A stretch of 60,947 bases of DNA from Shewanella sp. SR44-3 (GCF_014163735.1 NZ_JACJDV010000019.1:1-60947), one strand, 5' to 3'; positions 49,324 to 58,611 are shown, counted from the stretch's first letter. Translations and numbers: made by a program. Notes: a model not told the origin generated them from the sequence alone.

Positions 49324-49716
49324 TTATTGCTGATTTATTTTAATTGCTTGCGCCACACATAAGGCGCGGCTTACGCAATCTTGTTCTGCAATTTCAATAA
49401 GCTGACAACGTTGAATTATGATGCCGTTAGCGCCTAGATCGGCGGCGGCACGCCTTGCTAGGGTTTTAGCTTCGATAATTGAGGCTGGAGCATCGGTTGC
49501 CTTAAATTGACAGGTTTCACCACTGACTAATGTTAAGCGTTTAAAAGGAGCATTGGGTAAAGTTTTTCCATCAAATACCGCAACTTGGCTGGGCTTAAAA
49601 TAATCGTCAATGGCCTTAGGGTCTAAGTTACTTTTAAATGCATAGTCGCCTGCACAGGCAGTGAGTAACAAAGAAACCGCTGCGCAACTTAAATTGCGTA
49701 TAGAGAATAAAGACAT
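49324..49716 (-). CDS. rcsF: Outer-membrane stress-sensor lipoprotein RcsF
   Basis: Lipoprotein reporting envelope damage to the Rcs phosphorelay in enterics. Signal peptide with lipobox LTAC, a proline-containing linker, and a small alpha/beta domain with four further cysteines, as in E. coli RcsF where they form two disulfides. 130 residues. Placement before trmO and proS supports the name. Whether the full Rcs relay exists in this organism is not shown by the window. Confidence 0.87.
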   Translation of the reverse strand: MSLFSIRNLSCAAVSLLLTACAGDYAFKSNLDPKAIDDYFKPSQVAVFDGKTLPNAPFKRLTLVSGETCQFKATDAPASIIEAKTLARRAAADLGANGIIIQRCQLIEIAEQDCVSRALCVAQAIKINQQ

Positions 49717-49802
49717 AAACCTAACCTAAAAATGAGGAGTGAGACGTTAGTTTAACCTGTCTTAAAAGTCTGAGAAAGTTTTAGTGATATGAGAGGCTGA
49801 AA

Positions 49803-49830
49803 TAAAAAGCCTGCATAAATGCAGGCTTTA
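49803..49830 (-). terminator. Intrinsic terminator of the H-NS gene
   Basis: GCCTGCA/TGCAGGC stem with a 4-base loop; T-run on the minus strand. Confidence 0.85.
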
Positions 49831-49873
49831 AAGTCAAATGTGCGTAGCGCCACTAAAATGGTGGCTAGAAAAC

Positions 49874-50281
49874 TTATTCCATGCCTGGGATTAAGAAGTT
49901 TTCCATTTTTTTGCCTTGTTCTAGCTGAGTTTTAAATACTGTCGGCATACGACCTTGGCCTGTCCACTGGATCAGTTCGCCATCAACTGTTATCTGGTAT
50001 TTAGCTGGACGTGGCGCACGCTTTTTAGCGGGGGCTTTAGTGATTGCAACATCGCCCAAGTCATTAATCGATAAACCATTGTTTTCGATTTGCGCTAAAA
50101 TTTCAGCAATTTTAGCATTACGTTCAGCATTAGCTGCCGTTTCTGCTTGTTCTTCTGCTTCACGTTCAATAATGACTTTCTCTAGCTTAACGGCTAAATC
50201 ACGTAAGTCAGTTAGGGCTAGTTCTTTCACTGCAGCTTTAAAACGGCGTCCGTGAGTTAGAATACTTAAAAAATCGCTCAT
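49874..50281 (-). CDS. hns: H-NS family nucleoid protein
   Basis: DNA-bridging silencer of AT-rich genes. N-terminal oligomerisation helices (residues 1-75), a basic linker (KAPAKKRAPRPAKY) and the C-terminal DNA-binding domain with WTGQGRMP (consensus TGQGRTP, QGR core intact). 135 residues from ATG 50281, giving an E. coli-like N-terminus. Another ATG four codons earlier is possible. A TATAAT at 50324-50329 on the minus strand is a candidate -10. Confidence 0.9.
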   Translation of the reverse strand: MSDFLSILTHGRRFKAAVKELALTDLRDLAVKLEKVIIEREAEEQAETAANAERNAKIAEILAQIENNGLSINDLGDVAITKAPAKKRAPRPAKYQITVDGELIQWTGQGRMPTVFKTQLEQGKKMENFLIPGME

Positions 50282-50845
50282 GTCTGTGTTCATCCTAATC
50301 TGAAGGTAATGGGTCTTGTTGGCATTATAGTCGCTAATTTAGCTCAAGGACGTTAACTGTTTGCTTAAGCTAATAAGTAATATCGTCAAAGTATCTCACG
50401 AAATCAGCTAATCAACTTAGTTTTACTTCAACATGAATATTTATCAAATTAGGCACGAGAACCATGAGTTAAGAAGTAAATATTTATCTTAAGGCTAAAT
50501 GTCGGATGAAAGTCAACCTTGTTATTAACCTAAATTATAGATAAAAACATATCTTATGGTGTTTAATGTGTATCTCAAATTTCTTGAGGAGAGTGCCTAA
50601 CTCTAATCTTCATATTCTAAGTGTTAGCTTAAATTTTCATGAGCTCTATAAATAGTAATGAGAATTACAAGCGAATATGCCACGGCTAAACTTAATGATA
50701 GAAACTAATATATTTATAATCAAACCAAATTACATCTTAATTAGGAATTAAATAAAAATAATTACCCAAAAGTTATAAAAAAGGACAATTAATATAATTT
50801 TCATCACACTTTTGGGTGACTTTTGTGAATGCAAGGCTTAAAAAA

Positions 50846-50863
50846 TGCAAACGCTTGTTTAAC
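50846..50863. promoter_or_regulatory. PsrA-like operator upstream of etfBA
   Basis: Contains AAACGCTTGTTTA at 50849-50861, an imperfect dyad of the type known for the fatty-acid regulator PsrA. The same motif (AAACGTTTGTTTA) lies in front of the acyl-CoA dehydrogenase gene at 57291. Regulator identity is from memory of the family's sites. Confidence 0.5.
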
Positions 50864-50868
50864 ATTGG

Positions 50869-50884
50869 TTGACGTTAACGTCAA
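50869..50884. promoter_or_regulatory. LiuR-like palindromic operator upstream of etfBA
   Basis: Perfect 16-base palindrome TTGACGTTAACGTCAA, 81 bases before the etfB start. It resembles sites of the MerR-family regulator LiuR, which controls branched-chain amino acid and acyl-CoA degradation in Shewanella. liuR itself is not in the window. Confidence 0.6.
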
Positions 50885-50964
50885 CAGGACGTAAAGTTGG
50901 CCTGTCTCGCATTGGGTCCACCAATGCTCAATCCACATACATTGAAGGTGTAGAAGGAAGCCCT

Positions 50965-51714
50965 ATGAAAGTATTGGTGCCAGTAAAACGCGTAGTCGAT
51001 GCCAATGTGAAAGTCAGGGTTAAAGCTGACAACACAAATGTTGATACGGCCAATTTGAAAATGGCCTTAAACCCTTTCTGTGAAATTGCTGTCGAAGAAG
51101 CGGTTCGCCTTAAAGAAGCAGGTAGTGCTACTGAGGTTGTTGTTGTCAGTATCGGTACTAAAGCCGTACAAGAACAGCTAAGGACGGCGATGGCTCTTGG
51201 GGCTGACAGAGCCATTCACATTGAAACTGACGAAGAGTTAGTCCCGTTATCTATTGCAAAACTGCTTCTTGCTATCCAGCAAAAAGAGCAAGCAGGGTTA
51301 GTGATTTTTGGTAAGCAATCTATTGATGGTGATAATAACCAAACCGGACAAATGCTAGCTGCCCTTGCAGGTATGCCACAGGCAACCTTTGCTTCTGAAT
51401 TGAAAATCGACGCTAATAACGCCACTGTTACTCGTGAAGTTGATGGTGGTTTACAGACCTTGACCATGCCATTACCTGCGGTAGTGACGGTCGATTTACG
51501 CTTAAATGAGCCACGCTATGCTTCTTTACCTAATATTATGAAGGCAAAGCGCAAGCCGCTGGATGTGATTACGATGGCCGATTTAGGTGTGAGCTTAAAA
51601 GAACACCAGAAAGTGCTTAAAGTGACACCGCCGTCTGAGCGTAAAGCCGGGATCATGGTTGCCTCTGTAGAAGAGTTGATCGAGAAATTAAAAACTGAAG
51701 CGAAGGTGATTTAA
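50965..51714 (+). CDS. etfB: Electron transfer flavoprotein beta subunit
   Basis: Partner of EtfA; the heterodimer takes electrons from acyl-CoA dehydrogenases and passes them to ETF:quinone oxidoreductase. [12 protein letters not shown] start, AMP-binding core ([22 protein letters not shown]), and the family signature region [23 protein letters not shown]. 249 residues. ATG at 50965 behind AAGGA. etfA follows 1 base after the stop. Confidence 0.95.
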   Translation: MKVLVPVKRVVDANVKVRVKADNTNVDTANLKMALNPFCEIAVEEAVRLKEAGSATEVVVVSIGTKAVQEQLRTAMALGADRAIHIETDEELVPLSIAKLLLAIQQKEQAGLVIFGKQSIDGDNNQTGQMLAALAGMPQATFASELKIDANNATVTREVDGGLQTLTMPLPAVVTVDLRLNEPRYASLPNIMKAKRKPLDVITMADLGVSLKEHQKVLKVTPPSERKAGIMVASVEELIEKLKTEAKVI

Positions 51715-51715
51715 C

Positions 51716-52639
51716 ATGGCCATTCTAGTCCTAGCTGAACATGATAATACTCATTTAAAATTAGACACTGCCAAAGTTGTCAGTGCGGCCAAAGCAATAG
51801 GCACTGAAATTCACCTTTTGGTAGCAGGCTTTGAATGTGCTGAAGTGGTTACCTTTGCTAAAGCCTTAGATGGCGTTAGTAAGGTATTGGTCGCTGATGC
51901 AGCGGTTTACCAAGCGCAACTGGCTGAAAACCTGGCGGCTTTAGTGTTAACCTTGGCTGATGATTACGAGCATATTCTCAGCGCAGCTTCAAGTGTGGGT
52001 AAAGATACTTTGCCACGGATTGCGGCGTTATTGGATGTTTCACAAATCTCTGAAGTTGTTGCTGTCGTAAGTAATGATACTTTTGTGCGTCCAATCTACG
52101 CGGGTAACGCATTAGCCACAGTGCAGAGTTTAGATAGCAAGAAAGTGATGACAGTGCGCTCCAGTGCATTTGATGTCGCCGCATCTAGCGGTAATGCTGA
52201 CGTAGTAACTTTAACTCAGGTGATTGAAGCTAAAACGGCTTTTGTATCACAGGAGCTCACCGTCTCGGCGCGTCCTGAGCTCGGCAGCGCTGGCATTATT
52301 GTTTCTGGTGGTCGCGGTATGGGCAGTAGTGAGAACTTTGCTCTACTTGAGACCTTAGCCGATAAGTTAGGCGCGGCTGTTGGCGCTTCACGTGCAGCTG
52401 TAGATGCAGGCTTTGTGCCTAACGATTTACAGGTCGGGCAGACAGGTAAAATTGTTGCCCCAGATCTATATATCGCTGTGGGTATTTCTGGCGCTATTCA
52501 GCATCTTGCGGGTATGAAAGACTCCAAAGTGATTGTTGCAATCAATAAAGATCCAGAAGCGCCAATCTTCCAAGTGGCAGATTATGGCTTAGAAGCTGAT
52601 TTATTCGAGGCTGTTCCTGCACTGAGTAACTTGCTTTAA
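51716..52639 (+). CDS. etfA: Electron transfer flavoprotein alpha subunit
   Basis: FAD-binding subunit of ETF. The N-terminal domain is shared with EtfB. The C-terminal FAD domain shows [63 protein letters not shown] and [17 protein letters not shown]. 307 residues. Second gene of etfBA. Confidence 0.96.
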   Translation: MAILVLAEHDNTHLKLDTAKVVSAAKAIGTEIHLLVAGFECAEVVTFAKALDGVSKVLVADAAVYQAQLAENLAALVLTLADDYEHILSAASSVGKDTLPRIAALLDVSQISEVVAVVSNDTFVRPIYAGNALATVQSLDSKKVMTVRSSAFDVAASSGNADVVTLTQVIEAKTAFVSQELTVSARPELGSAGIIVSGGRGMGSSENFALLETLADKLGAAVGASRAAVDAGFVPNDLQVGQTGKIVAPDLYIAVGISGAIQHLAGMKDSKVIVAINKDPEAPIFQVADYGLEADLFEAVPALSNLL

Positions 52640-52658
52640 TTTGTGAACTAAATCACAC

Positions 52659-52694
52659 TAAGCGGCTGTGAGTTAGCATACTCACAGCCGCTTA
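52659..52694. terminator. Long hairpin after etfA (possible terminator)
   Basis: Fourteen-base near-perfect stem AAGCGGCTGTGAGT/ACTCACAGCCGCTT with a short loop. The following T content is low, so termination may be weak. Confidence 0.55.
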
Positions 52695-52725
52695 TGTTTA
52701 TATGTGCCCGCGTTGAGTTAACTCA

Positions 52726-52886
52726 ATGCACCCTTAGAGGTAGAGGTGCGCTAATTATAAGTAGTGATCAGTAGGGTGATGCCTAAGATCGTTCACGAAA
52801 GGAGTTAGTGCCGAAGTAGTGGGATCCATCTTGGTCAACTGCTGGTGTTGCTGTTGAATAAGCACAATACTGCCATGGTGTTTTTT
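52726..52886 (+). promoter_or_regulatory. Lysine riboswitch (L box)
   Basis: Shows the conserved blocks of the lysine aptamer in order: AGAGGTGCG (52742), AAGTA, GGGTGATGCC, CGAAAGGAG (52796), GCCGAAGT (52810), GCTGG and the P5 3' strand leading to TGCCATGGTG. P1 pairs CACC/GGTA at the 5' side with TGCC/GGTG at the 3' side, and six T follow directly. It sits 114 bases before the NhaC-type transporter gene, which it should switch off when lysine is plentiful. The antiterminator pairing is not resolved by eye. Confidence 0.88.
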
Positions 52887-52999
52887 ATCAGGAAGATAGA
52901 AAATTTATACCGTGGAGCGCTACTGATAGGACAGGTGTTTAATGTTGTTCCTGCCACCGGTTCAGTTGCCTCCATACGTTTGTATTAAAGAAAATTACA

Positions 53000-54568
53000 A
53001 TGAACCTAATAACTTACTCCGATTCGGCGCTTTCTTTACTGCCGCCTTTAGTAGCCATCATCTTGGCTATTTTAACTCGTCATGTACTTTTATCTCTTGG
53101 TCTTGGGATCTTGGCTGGTGCCTTACTGCTTAATGATTTTGCTCTGCTTGCAAGTGGTGAATTTGTCGCACAAAGCGTCAGCGGCTTAGTGTGGAGTGAT
53201 GGCGCACTCAACAGCTGGAATTTATATATCATAGGTTTCTTGATTGTGCTTGGTATGATCACCGCCTTGATAACCGTCAGCGGCTCAGCACGAGCATTTG
53301 CAGAGTGGGCGAGGCTACGCATTCGCAGTAAGCGTGATGCAAAACTGCTGACAATATTTTTAGGCTGTGTCGTATTTATTGACGATTATTTTAATAGTTT
53401 AGTGGTTGGCGCCATTTCACGTCCCATTACAGACAGATACCATGTGTCGCGAGCCAAACTTGCCTATATTTTGGATTCTACGGCAGCGCCTGTGTGTGTG
53501 TTATCGCCGATTTCTAGCTGGGGAGCATACATTATAGCCCTTATCGGCGGCATTTTAACGGCTCATGGTTTTGCAGGCTCTGGGCATTTAAGCTTGTTTG
53601 TGCAGATGATCCCGATGAATTTCTACGCCATTTTTGCTTTGTTGCTGCTGCTGTGTGTGACTATGTTTGGCTTGGATGTTGGTCCAATGCGTAAACATGA
53701 GATGAATGCTAAAAAAGGCGAGCTGTTTGATGAATCTAAAGGCACGCCTCCAGGCGCGAGTGCTGATTTACCTGAAGCTGATACTGGCAGCGTATTAGGT
53801 TTATTCTTACCCATTTTAATGTTGGTCCTAGGGACTTGTTATTTTATGGTTGCAAGTGGCGCCAGCGCGCTTGAAGCTGCCAATCTAGAATTTAGTTTAT
53901 TGGGTGCCTTTGAGAAAACCGATGTTAGCTCATCGCTATTTTTTGGTGCACTCATTGGTTTTGCTGTGACGTTAATATTAAGCCTAGTGCAGAAAATAGA
54001 GCTTAAGATGATTGTTACTGGCTTGACCTTAGGCGCACGCTCTATGTTGCCAGCCATTTATATTTTATTGTTTGCTTGGACTATTGCCGCCGTTATTGGG
54101 CAACTAGAAACCGGTAAATACATGGCAAGCCTAGCCACAAGTGGCGATATTCCATTTGCACTGTTACCTGCGGTGTTATTTATTCTAGCGGGGATAACGG
54201 CATTCTCAACCGGCACAAGTTGGGGCACGTTCGGTATTATGTTACCGATTGCAGCTGATATGGCCATGGGCAGTGACAGCACTATGATGTTGCCTATGTT
54301 ATCAGCAGTCTTGGCTGGCGCTGTGTTTGGCGATCATTGTTCGCCGATTTCAGATACCACTATTTTATCTTCAACGGGTGCGAGTTGCCATCATATCGAC
54401 CATGTGGTGACTCAACTGCCTTATGCGCTTATTGCAGCCATGATAAGCCTTATTGGTTACTTGGTTTTAGGCTTCAGTCAGTCATTGCTTTATAGTCTAG
54501 CGGCGGCAAGCGGGCTATTTGTAATAAGTGTATTTATTCTCAAAATAAAAGCTAATCGCTATTTCTGA
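53000..54568 (+). CDS. lysW: NhaC-family transporter, predicted lysine permease LysW
   Basis: Polytopic inner-membrane protein, 522 residues, about 12 hydrophobic segments, with NhaC-family features (FIDDYFNSLVVGAISRPITDRYHVSRAKLAYILDSTAAP in pieces, and GDHCSPISDTTILSSTGASCHHIDHV). By family it would be named a Na+/H+ antiporter. The lysine riboswitch directly upstream argues instead for lysine uptake, as proposed for riboswitch-linked NhaC-like proteins called LysW. Transport of lysine is inferred, not seen. ATG start; a short frame from 52942 overlapping the start is spurious. Confidence 0.83.
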   Translation: MNLITYSDSALSLLPPLVAIILAILTRHVLLSLGLGILAGALLLNDFALLASGEFVAQSVSGLVWSDGALNSWNLYIIGFLIVLGMITALITVSGSARAFAEWARLRIRSKRDAKLLTIFLGCVVFIDDYFNSLVVGAISRPITDRYHVSRAKLAYILDSTAAPVCVLSPISSWGAYIIALIGGILTAHGFAGSGHLSLFVQMIPMNFYAIFALLLLLCVTMFGLDVGPMRKHEMNAKKGELFDESKGTPPGASADLPEADTGSVLGLFLPILMLVLGTCYFMVASGASALEAANLEFSLLGAFEKTDVSSSLFFGALIGFAVTLILSLVQKIELKMIVTGLTLGARSMLPAIYILLFAWTIAAVIGQLETGKYMASLATSGDIPFALLPAVLFILAGITAFSTGTSWGTFGIMLPIAADMAMGSDSTMMLPMLSAVLAGAVFGDHCSPISDTTILSSTGASCHHIDHVVTQLPYALIAAMISLIGYLVLGFSQSLLYSLAAASGLFVISVFILKIKANRYF

Positions 54569-54685
54569 TCTGAAATAGACGTGATTAACAATGCCGTCAA
54601 CCTAAAAGTTACGGCATTTTTATTATGGATATAGGTATAATCATCCCCATAGTGGCTGTTTTCACCTCATTAAAGGACATGTATT

Positions 54686-55267
54686 TTGGCGCAACTTTAT
54701 TTTTATTATTCAGCGATGAATGCGGGTAAGTCGACTTCATTATTACAATCATCATATAACTACCGCGAGCGCGGAATGAATACCTTAGTGATGACAGCAT
54801 CGATTGATAACCGCTACGGCATAGGCAAGGTTGCGTCTAGAATAGGGTTGCAAACTGAAGCCCAAGTGTTTGGTGAAGGCGATAACTTAATTGAATTAGT
54901 TGAGTCAACTCACCTGAAAACTAAACTGCATTGCGTATTAGTCGATGAAAGCCAGTTTTTAAGTAAAGAGCAAGTGAGACAATTAACCCATGTAGTGGAT
55001 AATTTGGATATTCCAGTGTTGTGTTATGGCCTTCGCAGTGACTTTCAAGGTGAATTATTTACCGGCAGCCAGTATTTATTAGCTTGGGCTGACAAGTTAG
55101 TTGAGCTTAAAACCATCTGCCATTGTGGCCGCAAGGCGAATATGGTGGTACGTCTTGATGGCGAAGGCAAACCAATGCGAGAAGGTGAGCAAGTTGCCAT
55201 TGGCGGCAATGAGAGTTACGAATCAGTGTGCCGTAAGCATTTTCGTGAGTTTTTGTGGGATTGTTAG
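54686..55267 (+). CDS. tdk: Thymidine kinase
   Basis: Salvage enzyme making dTMP from thymidine and ATP. Type II family: P-loop SAMNAGKST near residue 9, catalytic Glu region LVDESQFL, lasso and zinc-binding cysteines CHCG and C in the last 60 residues. 193 residues. The start is TTG, 9 bases after AAAGGA. Followed by a bidirectional terminator. Confidence 0.95.
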   Translation: MAQLYFYYSAMNAGKSTSLLQSSYNYRERGMNTLVMTASIDNRYGIGKVASRIGLQTEAQVFGEGDNLIELVESTHLKTKLHCVLVDESQFLSKEQVRQLTHVVDNLDIPVLCYGLRSDFQGELFTGSQYLLAWADKLVELKTICHCGRKANMVVRLDGEGKPMREGEQVAIGGNESYESVCRKHFREFLWDC

Positions 55268-55320
55268 TCTGTGGGATTAATATCTAATTAGATTAATCGC
55301 CTGCAAGATTAAGAATTAAC

Positions 55321-55356
55321 AATAAAAAACAGCTTCAATTGAAGCTGTTTTTTATT
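55321..55356. terminator. Bidirectional terminator between tdk and the acyl-CoA dehydrogenase gene
   Basis: ACAGCTTC/GAAGCTGT stem with an AATT loop, A-run left and T-run right. Confidence 0.9.
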
Positions 55357-55415
55357 GTGGCTTACACAAAGCAGGTTGTGATTTACTGGAGTAACTCACA
55401 ACTTAAATGTGCTAC

Positions 55416-57206
55416 TTAGAAATATTGATCATTAAACTGTGTTATTTGAGTGCTTGAGGCCTCTATTTGCAGCCTTAGACTTTTAGCTTGGCTACCCCAA
55501 TAGCTCATAAAGAAGCTTGCAGTTTGCAGTTTAGCTTGATAAAAATCTGCATCTTCTGGCTCAGCTGCTAACGCTGTTATCGCAGTGTCAGCCATTCGGG
55601 TCCACATCCAAGCAAGGGTGGTTATCCCCAACAGTTTCATATAGGGCATAGACGCTGCTCCTAGGCTATCTGGCGATGTGTTGGCAAGGCTTACGATATG
55701 AGCCGTGGCTTTTTCAAGTTCAGTGGCGGCACTCATTAAACCTGTAATATAAGGGGTAAGTTGAGGTTTATCTTGGCGACGCTGAACAAAATCTTTCACC
55801 AAACCTTGCCATAAGCCTAAGGCTTGGCCTTTATCACTTAAGAGTTTTCTGCCCACCAAATCCAGCGCCTGTACTCCATTAGTGCCTTCGTAGATCATTG
55901 CAATGCGGATGTCTCTGACAAATTGCTCCATGCCCCATTCATTAATGTAACCGTGGCCGCCAAACACTTGTTGTGCATCGACGCAGGCATTAAACCCTTC
56001 TTGGGTCACAAACCCCTTTACTATGGGGGTAAATAAAGCTGCCAATGCCGAAGCTTGTTTAGCTTTAACCGGGTCGTTATGGCGCTCGGCTTCATCGAGC
56101 CATAAAGCTTGCTGGCCCATAAGCGCGCGTGCACCTTCATTAAATGATTTTTGCGACAATAACATACGGCGAATGTCGCCATGGACCAAAATGCTATCAG
56201 CGGCTTGCTGTGGCTGTTTAGCACCGCTTAGTGCCCGACCTTGAATACGATCTTTAGCATAGGCGAGGGCATTTTGATAGGCAATATCTGATACACCAAG
56301 CCCCTGGATACCTACCCCAAGCCGTGCTTGATTCATCATGGTAAACATAGCCTTAAGCCCTTGATGAGCATCGCCAATCAGTTCACCAATCGCACCATCA
56401 AAGTGCATGACACAGGTTGAATTACCGTGGATCCCCATCTTATGTTCAAGACCTGTGGCACTGAGGCTATTAAGTGCCCCTAAACTGCCATCGGCATTCA
56501 CTAGATATTTAGGCACTGCGAACAAAGAAATGCCTTTAACGCCAGCAGGGGCATCGGGCAAGCGTGCCAACACTAGATGAACAATGTTGTCGGCAAGGTC
56601 GTGATCGCCTGAGGAGATGAATATTTTTTCGCCGCTGATGGAAAATGTTGTTTCACTCACAGGAACGGCTTTGGTTCGCAGTAAGGCCAAGTCGGTTCCA
56701 GCATGGGATTCCGTTAAGTTCATGGTGCCAGTCCATTCCCCACTGACAAGCTTTGGCAAGTATTTCTGCTTTAAGGCTTCATTCCCGTGGGCATGAATGG
56801 CGCTGTAGGCACCATGAGTTAAGCCAGGATACATGGCAAATGCCATATTGGTAGCCGTTTTCATTTCGGTGGCAAAGGTACCAACCACTTCGGGCAGTCC
56901 TTGACCACCAAATTCAGGTGTGCAGGTTAAGGTTGCCCAGCCGTTATCGACATACTGGCGATAGGCTGAGATAAATCCTTCTGGAGTGGTGACTTTGCCA
57001 TCTTTAAGACTGCAACCTTGCAAGTCGCCACTTGCATTAATTGGCAGCATAACATCAGTGGCAAAATCGGCAACACCTTGTAAGATAGCGTCAATAAGCT
57101 CAGGGTCAAAATCATCGAAGCCTTTCAACTCATCTTGCTGATAAATATTGAGTAGTTCAGAAAGAATGAATTGATAATCTCTAAGTGGCGCTTGATAGAT
57201 AGGCAT
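55416..57206 (-). CDS. Acyl-CoA dehydrogenase (long, C-terminal-extension type)
   Basis: FAD enzyme introducing the alpha-beta double bond in acyl-CoA. N-terminal helical lid, MNLTESHAGTDLALLRTKA and SGEKIFISSGDHD in the beta-barrel domain, and ALAYAKDRIQGRAL in the C-terminal domain. The catalytic base is Glu440 in YEGTNGVQA, as in the longer FadE5-like enzymes. An extra C-terminal domain (about 460-596) gives 596 residues. Its electrons would go to EtfBA. A PsrA-like motif lies 85 bases upstream. Chain-length preference is unknown. Confidence 0.9.
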   Translation of the reverse strand: MPIYQAPLRDYQFILSELLNIYQQDELKGFDDFDPELIDAILQGVADFATDVMLPINASGDLQGCSLKDGKVTTPEGFISAYRQYVDNGWATLTCTPEFGGQGLPEVVGTFATEMKTATNMAFAMYPGLTHGAYSAIHAHGNEALKQKYLPKLVSGEWTGTMNLTESHAGTDLALLRTKAVPVSETTFSISGEKIFISSGDHDLADNIVHLVLARLPDAPAGVKGISLFAVPKYLVNADGSLGALNSLSATGLEHKMGIHGNSTCVMHFDGAIGELIGDAHQGLKAMFTMMNQARLGVGIQGLGVSDIAYQNALAYAKDRIQGRALSGAKQPQQAADSILVHGDIRRMLLSQKSFNEGARALMGQQALWLDEAERHNDPVKAKQASALAALFTPIVKGFVTQEGFNACVDAQQVFGGHGYINEWGMEQFVRDIRIAMIYEGTNGVQALDLVGRKLLSDKGQALGLWQGLVKDFVQRRQDKPQLTPYITGLMSAATELEKATAHIVSLANTSPDSLGAASMPYMKLLGITTLAWMWTRMADTAITALAAEPEDADFYQAKLQTASFFMSYWGSQAKSLRLQIEASSTQITQFNDQYF

Positions 57207-57290
57207 AGTTCGGTTCCTTGGATTAAGAGTTCCTTGTTGTTTGCCATTAATCTAGCGAATGTTGAGCAAAAACTCAGCATTTATTTTTTA

Positions 57291-57303
57291 AAACGTTTGT
57301 TTA
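57291..57303. promoter_or_regulatory. PsrA-like motif upstream of the acyl-CoA dehydrogenase gene
   Basis: AAACGTTTGTTTA, differing by one base from the motif before etfBA. It lies 85-97 bases upstream of the start codon. Confidence 0.5.
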
Positions 57304-57332
57304 GGATCACATAAATACCGAACAATATGGTT

Positions 57333-57369
57333 ATTTAACCTCATCTCTTAACCCGATTTGAGGTTAAAT
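57333..57369. repeat. 37-bp internally deleted relative of the inverted-repeat element
   Basis: Perfect 11-bp terminal inverted repeats ATTTAACCTCA/TGAGGTTAAAT. The interior CTCTTAACCCGA matches the right end of the element at 26175. It looks like left and right ends joined with the middle lost. Confidence 0.55.
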
Positions 57370-57419
57370 AAGAATATTCAGATTAGAATGTGGCAAAATA
57401 GTGAGCTAAATGAAAGGCA

Positions 57420-57445
57420 TAAAAAAACCACCTTGCGGTGGTTAA
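57420..57445 (-). terminator. Terminator of the tRNA array
   Basis: ACCACC/GGTGGT stem with a 4-base loop and seven T on the minus strand, 4 bases after the last tRNA-Glu. Confidence 0.9.
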
Positions 57446-57447
57446 TT

Positions 57448-57523
57448 TGGTATCCCATAGGGGATTCGAACCCCTGTTACCGCCGTGAAAGGGCGGTGTC
57501 CTAGGCCTCTAGACGAATGGGAC
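57448..57523 (-). tRNA. tRNA-Glu (UUC), copy 1
   Basis: 76 bases with encoded CCA. Acceptor GTCCCAT/ATGGGAT, anticodon loop CTTTCAC (anticodon TTC), T-loop GTTCGAATC. Last gene of the array. Confidence 0.97.
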
Positions 57524-57652
57524 ACTAGTCATGCTTTATACTCTGCACTGAGAGTGAATACTCGTTAATGTCTGTAGGCTAAACATCAACGCTATTTTAG
57601 ATTTTCAAACGTTATCGAAAATATTTCGAATCACGTTCAACCATCAAAAATA

Positions 57653-57728
57653 TGGTATCCCATAGGGGATTCGAACCCCTGTTACCGCCGTGAAAGGGCG
57701 GTGTCCTAGGCCTCTAGACGAATGGGAC
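57653..57728 (-). tRNA. tRNA-Glu (UUC), copy 2
   Basis: Identical 76-base sequence to copy 1, anticodon TTC, CCA encoded. Confidence 0.97.
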
Positions 57729-57824
57729 ACAGTTGATACGTTATACTCTGTATCGAGTGAATACTCATTGATGTCTGTAGGCTAAACATCAGTGCTAATT
57801 ACCTATATCAAGCGCTAAAACCCT

Positions 57825-57906
57825 AAGGATTTGGCCCCTGTTACCGCCGACTCTTTATAAACTAAAGTGGGCGATGTCCTATGCTCTATTTCTAGACGAA
57901 TGGGAC
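57825..57906 (-). pseudogene. Degenerate tRNA-Glu-like element 1
   Basis: Keeps the 5' acceptor strand and D-arm start, the anticodon stem CCGCC-type helix and the 5' T-arm region. The anticodon loop is replaced by a 5-bp hairpin extension (ACTTT...AGAGT), and the 3' acceptor strand no longer pairs with the 5' strand. Cannot be a working tRNA-Glu. Confidence 0.75.
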
Positions 57907-58055
57907 ACAGTTGATACCTTATACTCTGTATCGAGTGAATACTCATTGATGTCTGTAGGCACTTTTGGTAACCAAGAATATCAATGCTATTTAGATCATT
58001 AAACGCTTTTTTCGAAAACAATTGCTTCGAATCATGTTCAACCATCTTAAAAAAG

Positions 58056-58131
58056 TGGTATCCCATAGGGGATTCGAACCCCTGTTACCGCCGTGAAAGG
58101 GCGGTGTCCTAGGCCTCTAGACGAATGGGAC
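58056..58131 (-). tRNA. tRNA-Glu (UUC), copy 3
   Basis: 76 bases, same sequence as copies 1 and 2, CCA encoded. Confidence 0.97.
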
Positions 58132-58222
58132 ACAGTTGATACCTTATACTCTGTATCGAGTGAATACTCATAGATGTCTGTAGGCTAAACATCAGTGCTA
58201 ATTACCTATATCAAGCGCTAAA

Positions 58223-58317
58223 ATCCTAAGGATTCAAACCCCTGTTACCGCCGACTCTTTATAAACCAAAGTGGGCGGTGTCCTATGTTCTATGTTCTAT
58301 TTCTAGACGAATGGGAC
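58223..58317 (-). pseudogene. Degenerate tRNA-Glu-like element 2
   Basis: Same design as element 1, with the anticodon loop replaced by the extended hairpin and the 3' acceptor lost. A 7-base tandem duplication (TTCTATG on the plus strand) enlarges the D-arm region. Confidence 0.75.
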
Positions 58318-58421
58318 ACAGTTGATACGTTATACTCTGTATCGAGTGAATACTCATTGATGTCTGTAGCCACTCTTGGTAACCAAGAATATCAATGTTA
58401 ATTTGCTTTATTTAGCAAACT

Positions 58422-58497
58422 TGGTGGAGCTACACGGGATCGAACCGTGGACCTCTTCACTGCCAGCGAAGCGCTCTCCCAGCTGAGCTATAGCCCC
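58422..58497 (-). tRNA. tRNA-Ala (GGC), copy 1
   Basis: 76 bases with CCA. Acceptor GGGGCTA/TAGCTCC, anticodon loop CTGGCAG (anticodon GGC). Confidence 0.97.
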
Positions 58498-58535
58498 GAA
58501 TATAAAATCTCGGTTGATACCAAAACTTAAAAAAG

Positions 58536-58611
58536 TGGTATCCCATAGGGGATTCGAACCCCTGTTACCGCCGTGAAAGGGCGGTGTCCTAGGCCTCTAG
58601 ACGAATGGGAC
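58536..58611 (-). tRNA. tRNA-Glu (UUC), copy 4
   Basis: 76 bases, identical to the other tRNA-Glu copies, CCA encoded. Confidence 0.97.

Larger units (their letters stand above)
50282..50964. other. AT-rich divergent region between hns and etfB
   Basis: About 680 bases without a supported gene. The left part is very AT-rich, as expected near an H-NS-regulated promoter. A TATAAT for hns lies at 50324. The right end carries the two operator candidates listed separately. The frame from about 50869 that reads into etfB covers the operators and is not expected to be translated. A 19-codon frame at about 50432 has no support. Confidence 0.5.

Noticed and set aside
50432..50491. 19-codon frame (MNIYQIRHENHELRSKYLS) faintly like the start of a phage-type repressor
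   Set aside because: Too short, no continuation in any frame, no other phage trace.
52942..53133. 63-residue frame overlapping the start of the lysine transporter gene
   Set aside because: Different phase from the transporter, with membrane-like sequence only because it overlaps a membrane-protein gene.
53000..54568. Plain Na+/H+ antiporter NhaC
   Set aside because: The family match is real, but the lysine riboswitch directly upstream makes lysine the more likely substrate.
57815..58066. An 83-residue frame within the tRNA array
   Set aside because: It runs through tRNA-derived repeats and has no ribosome site.
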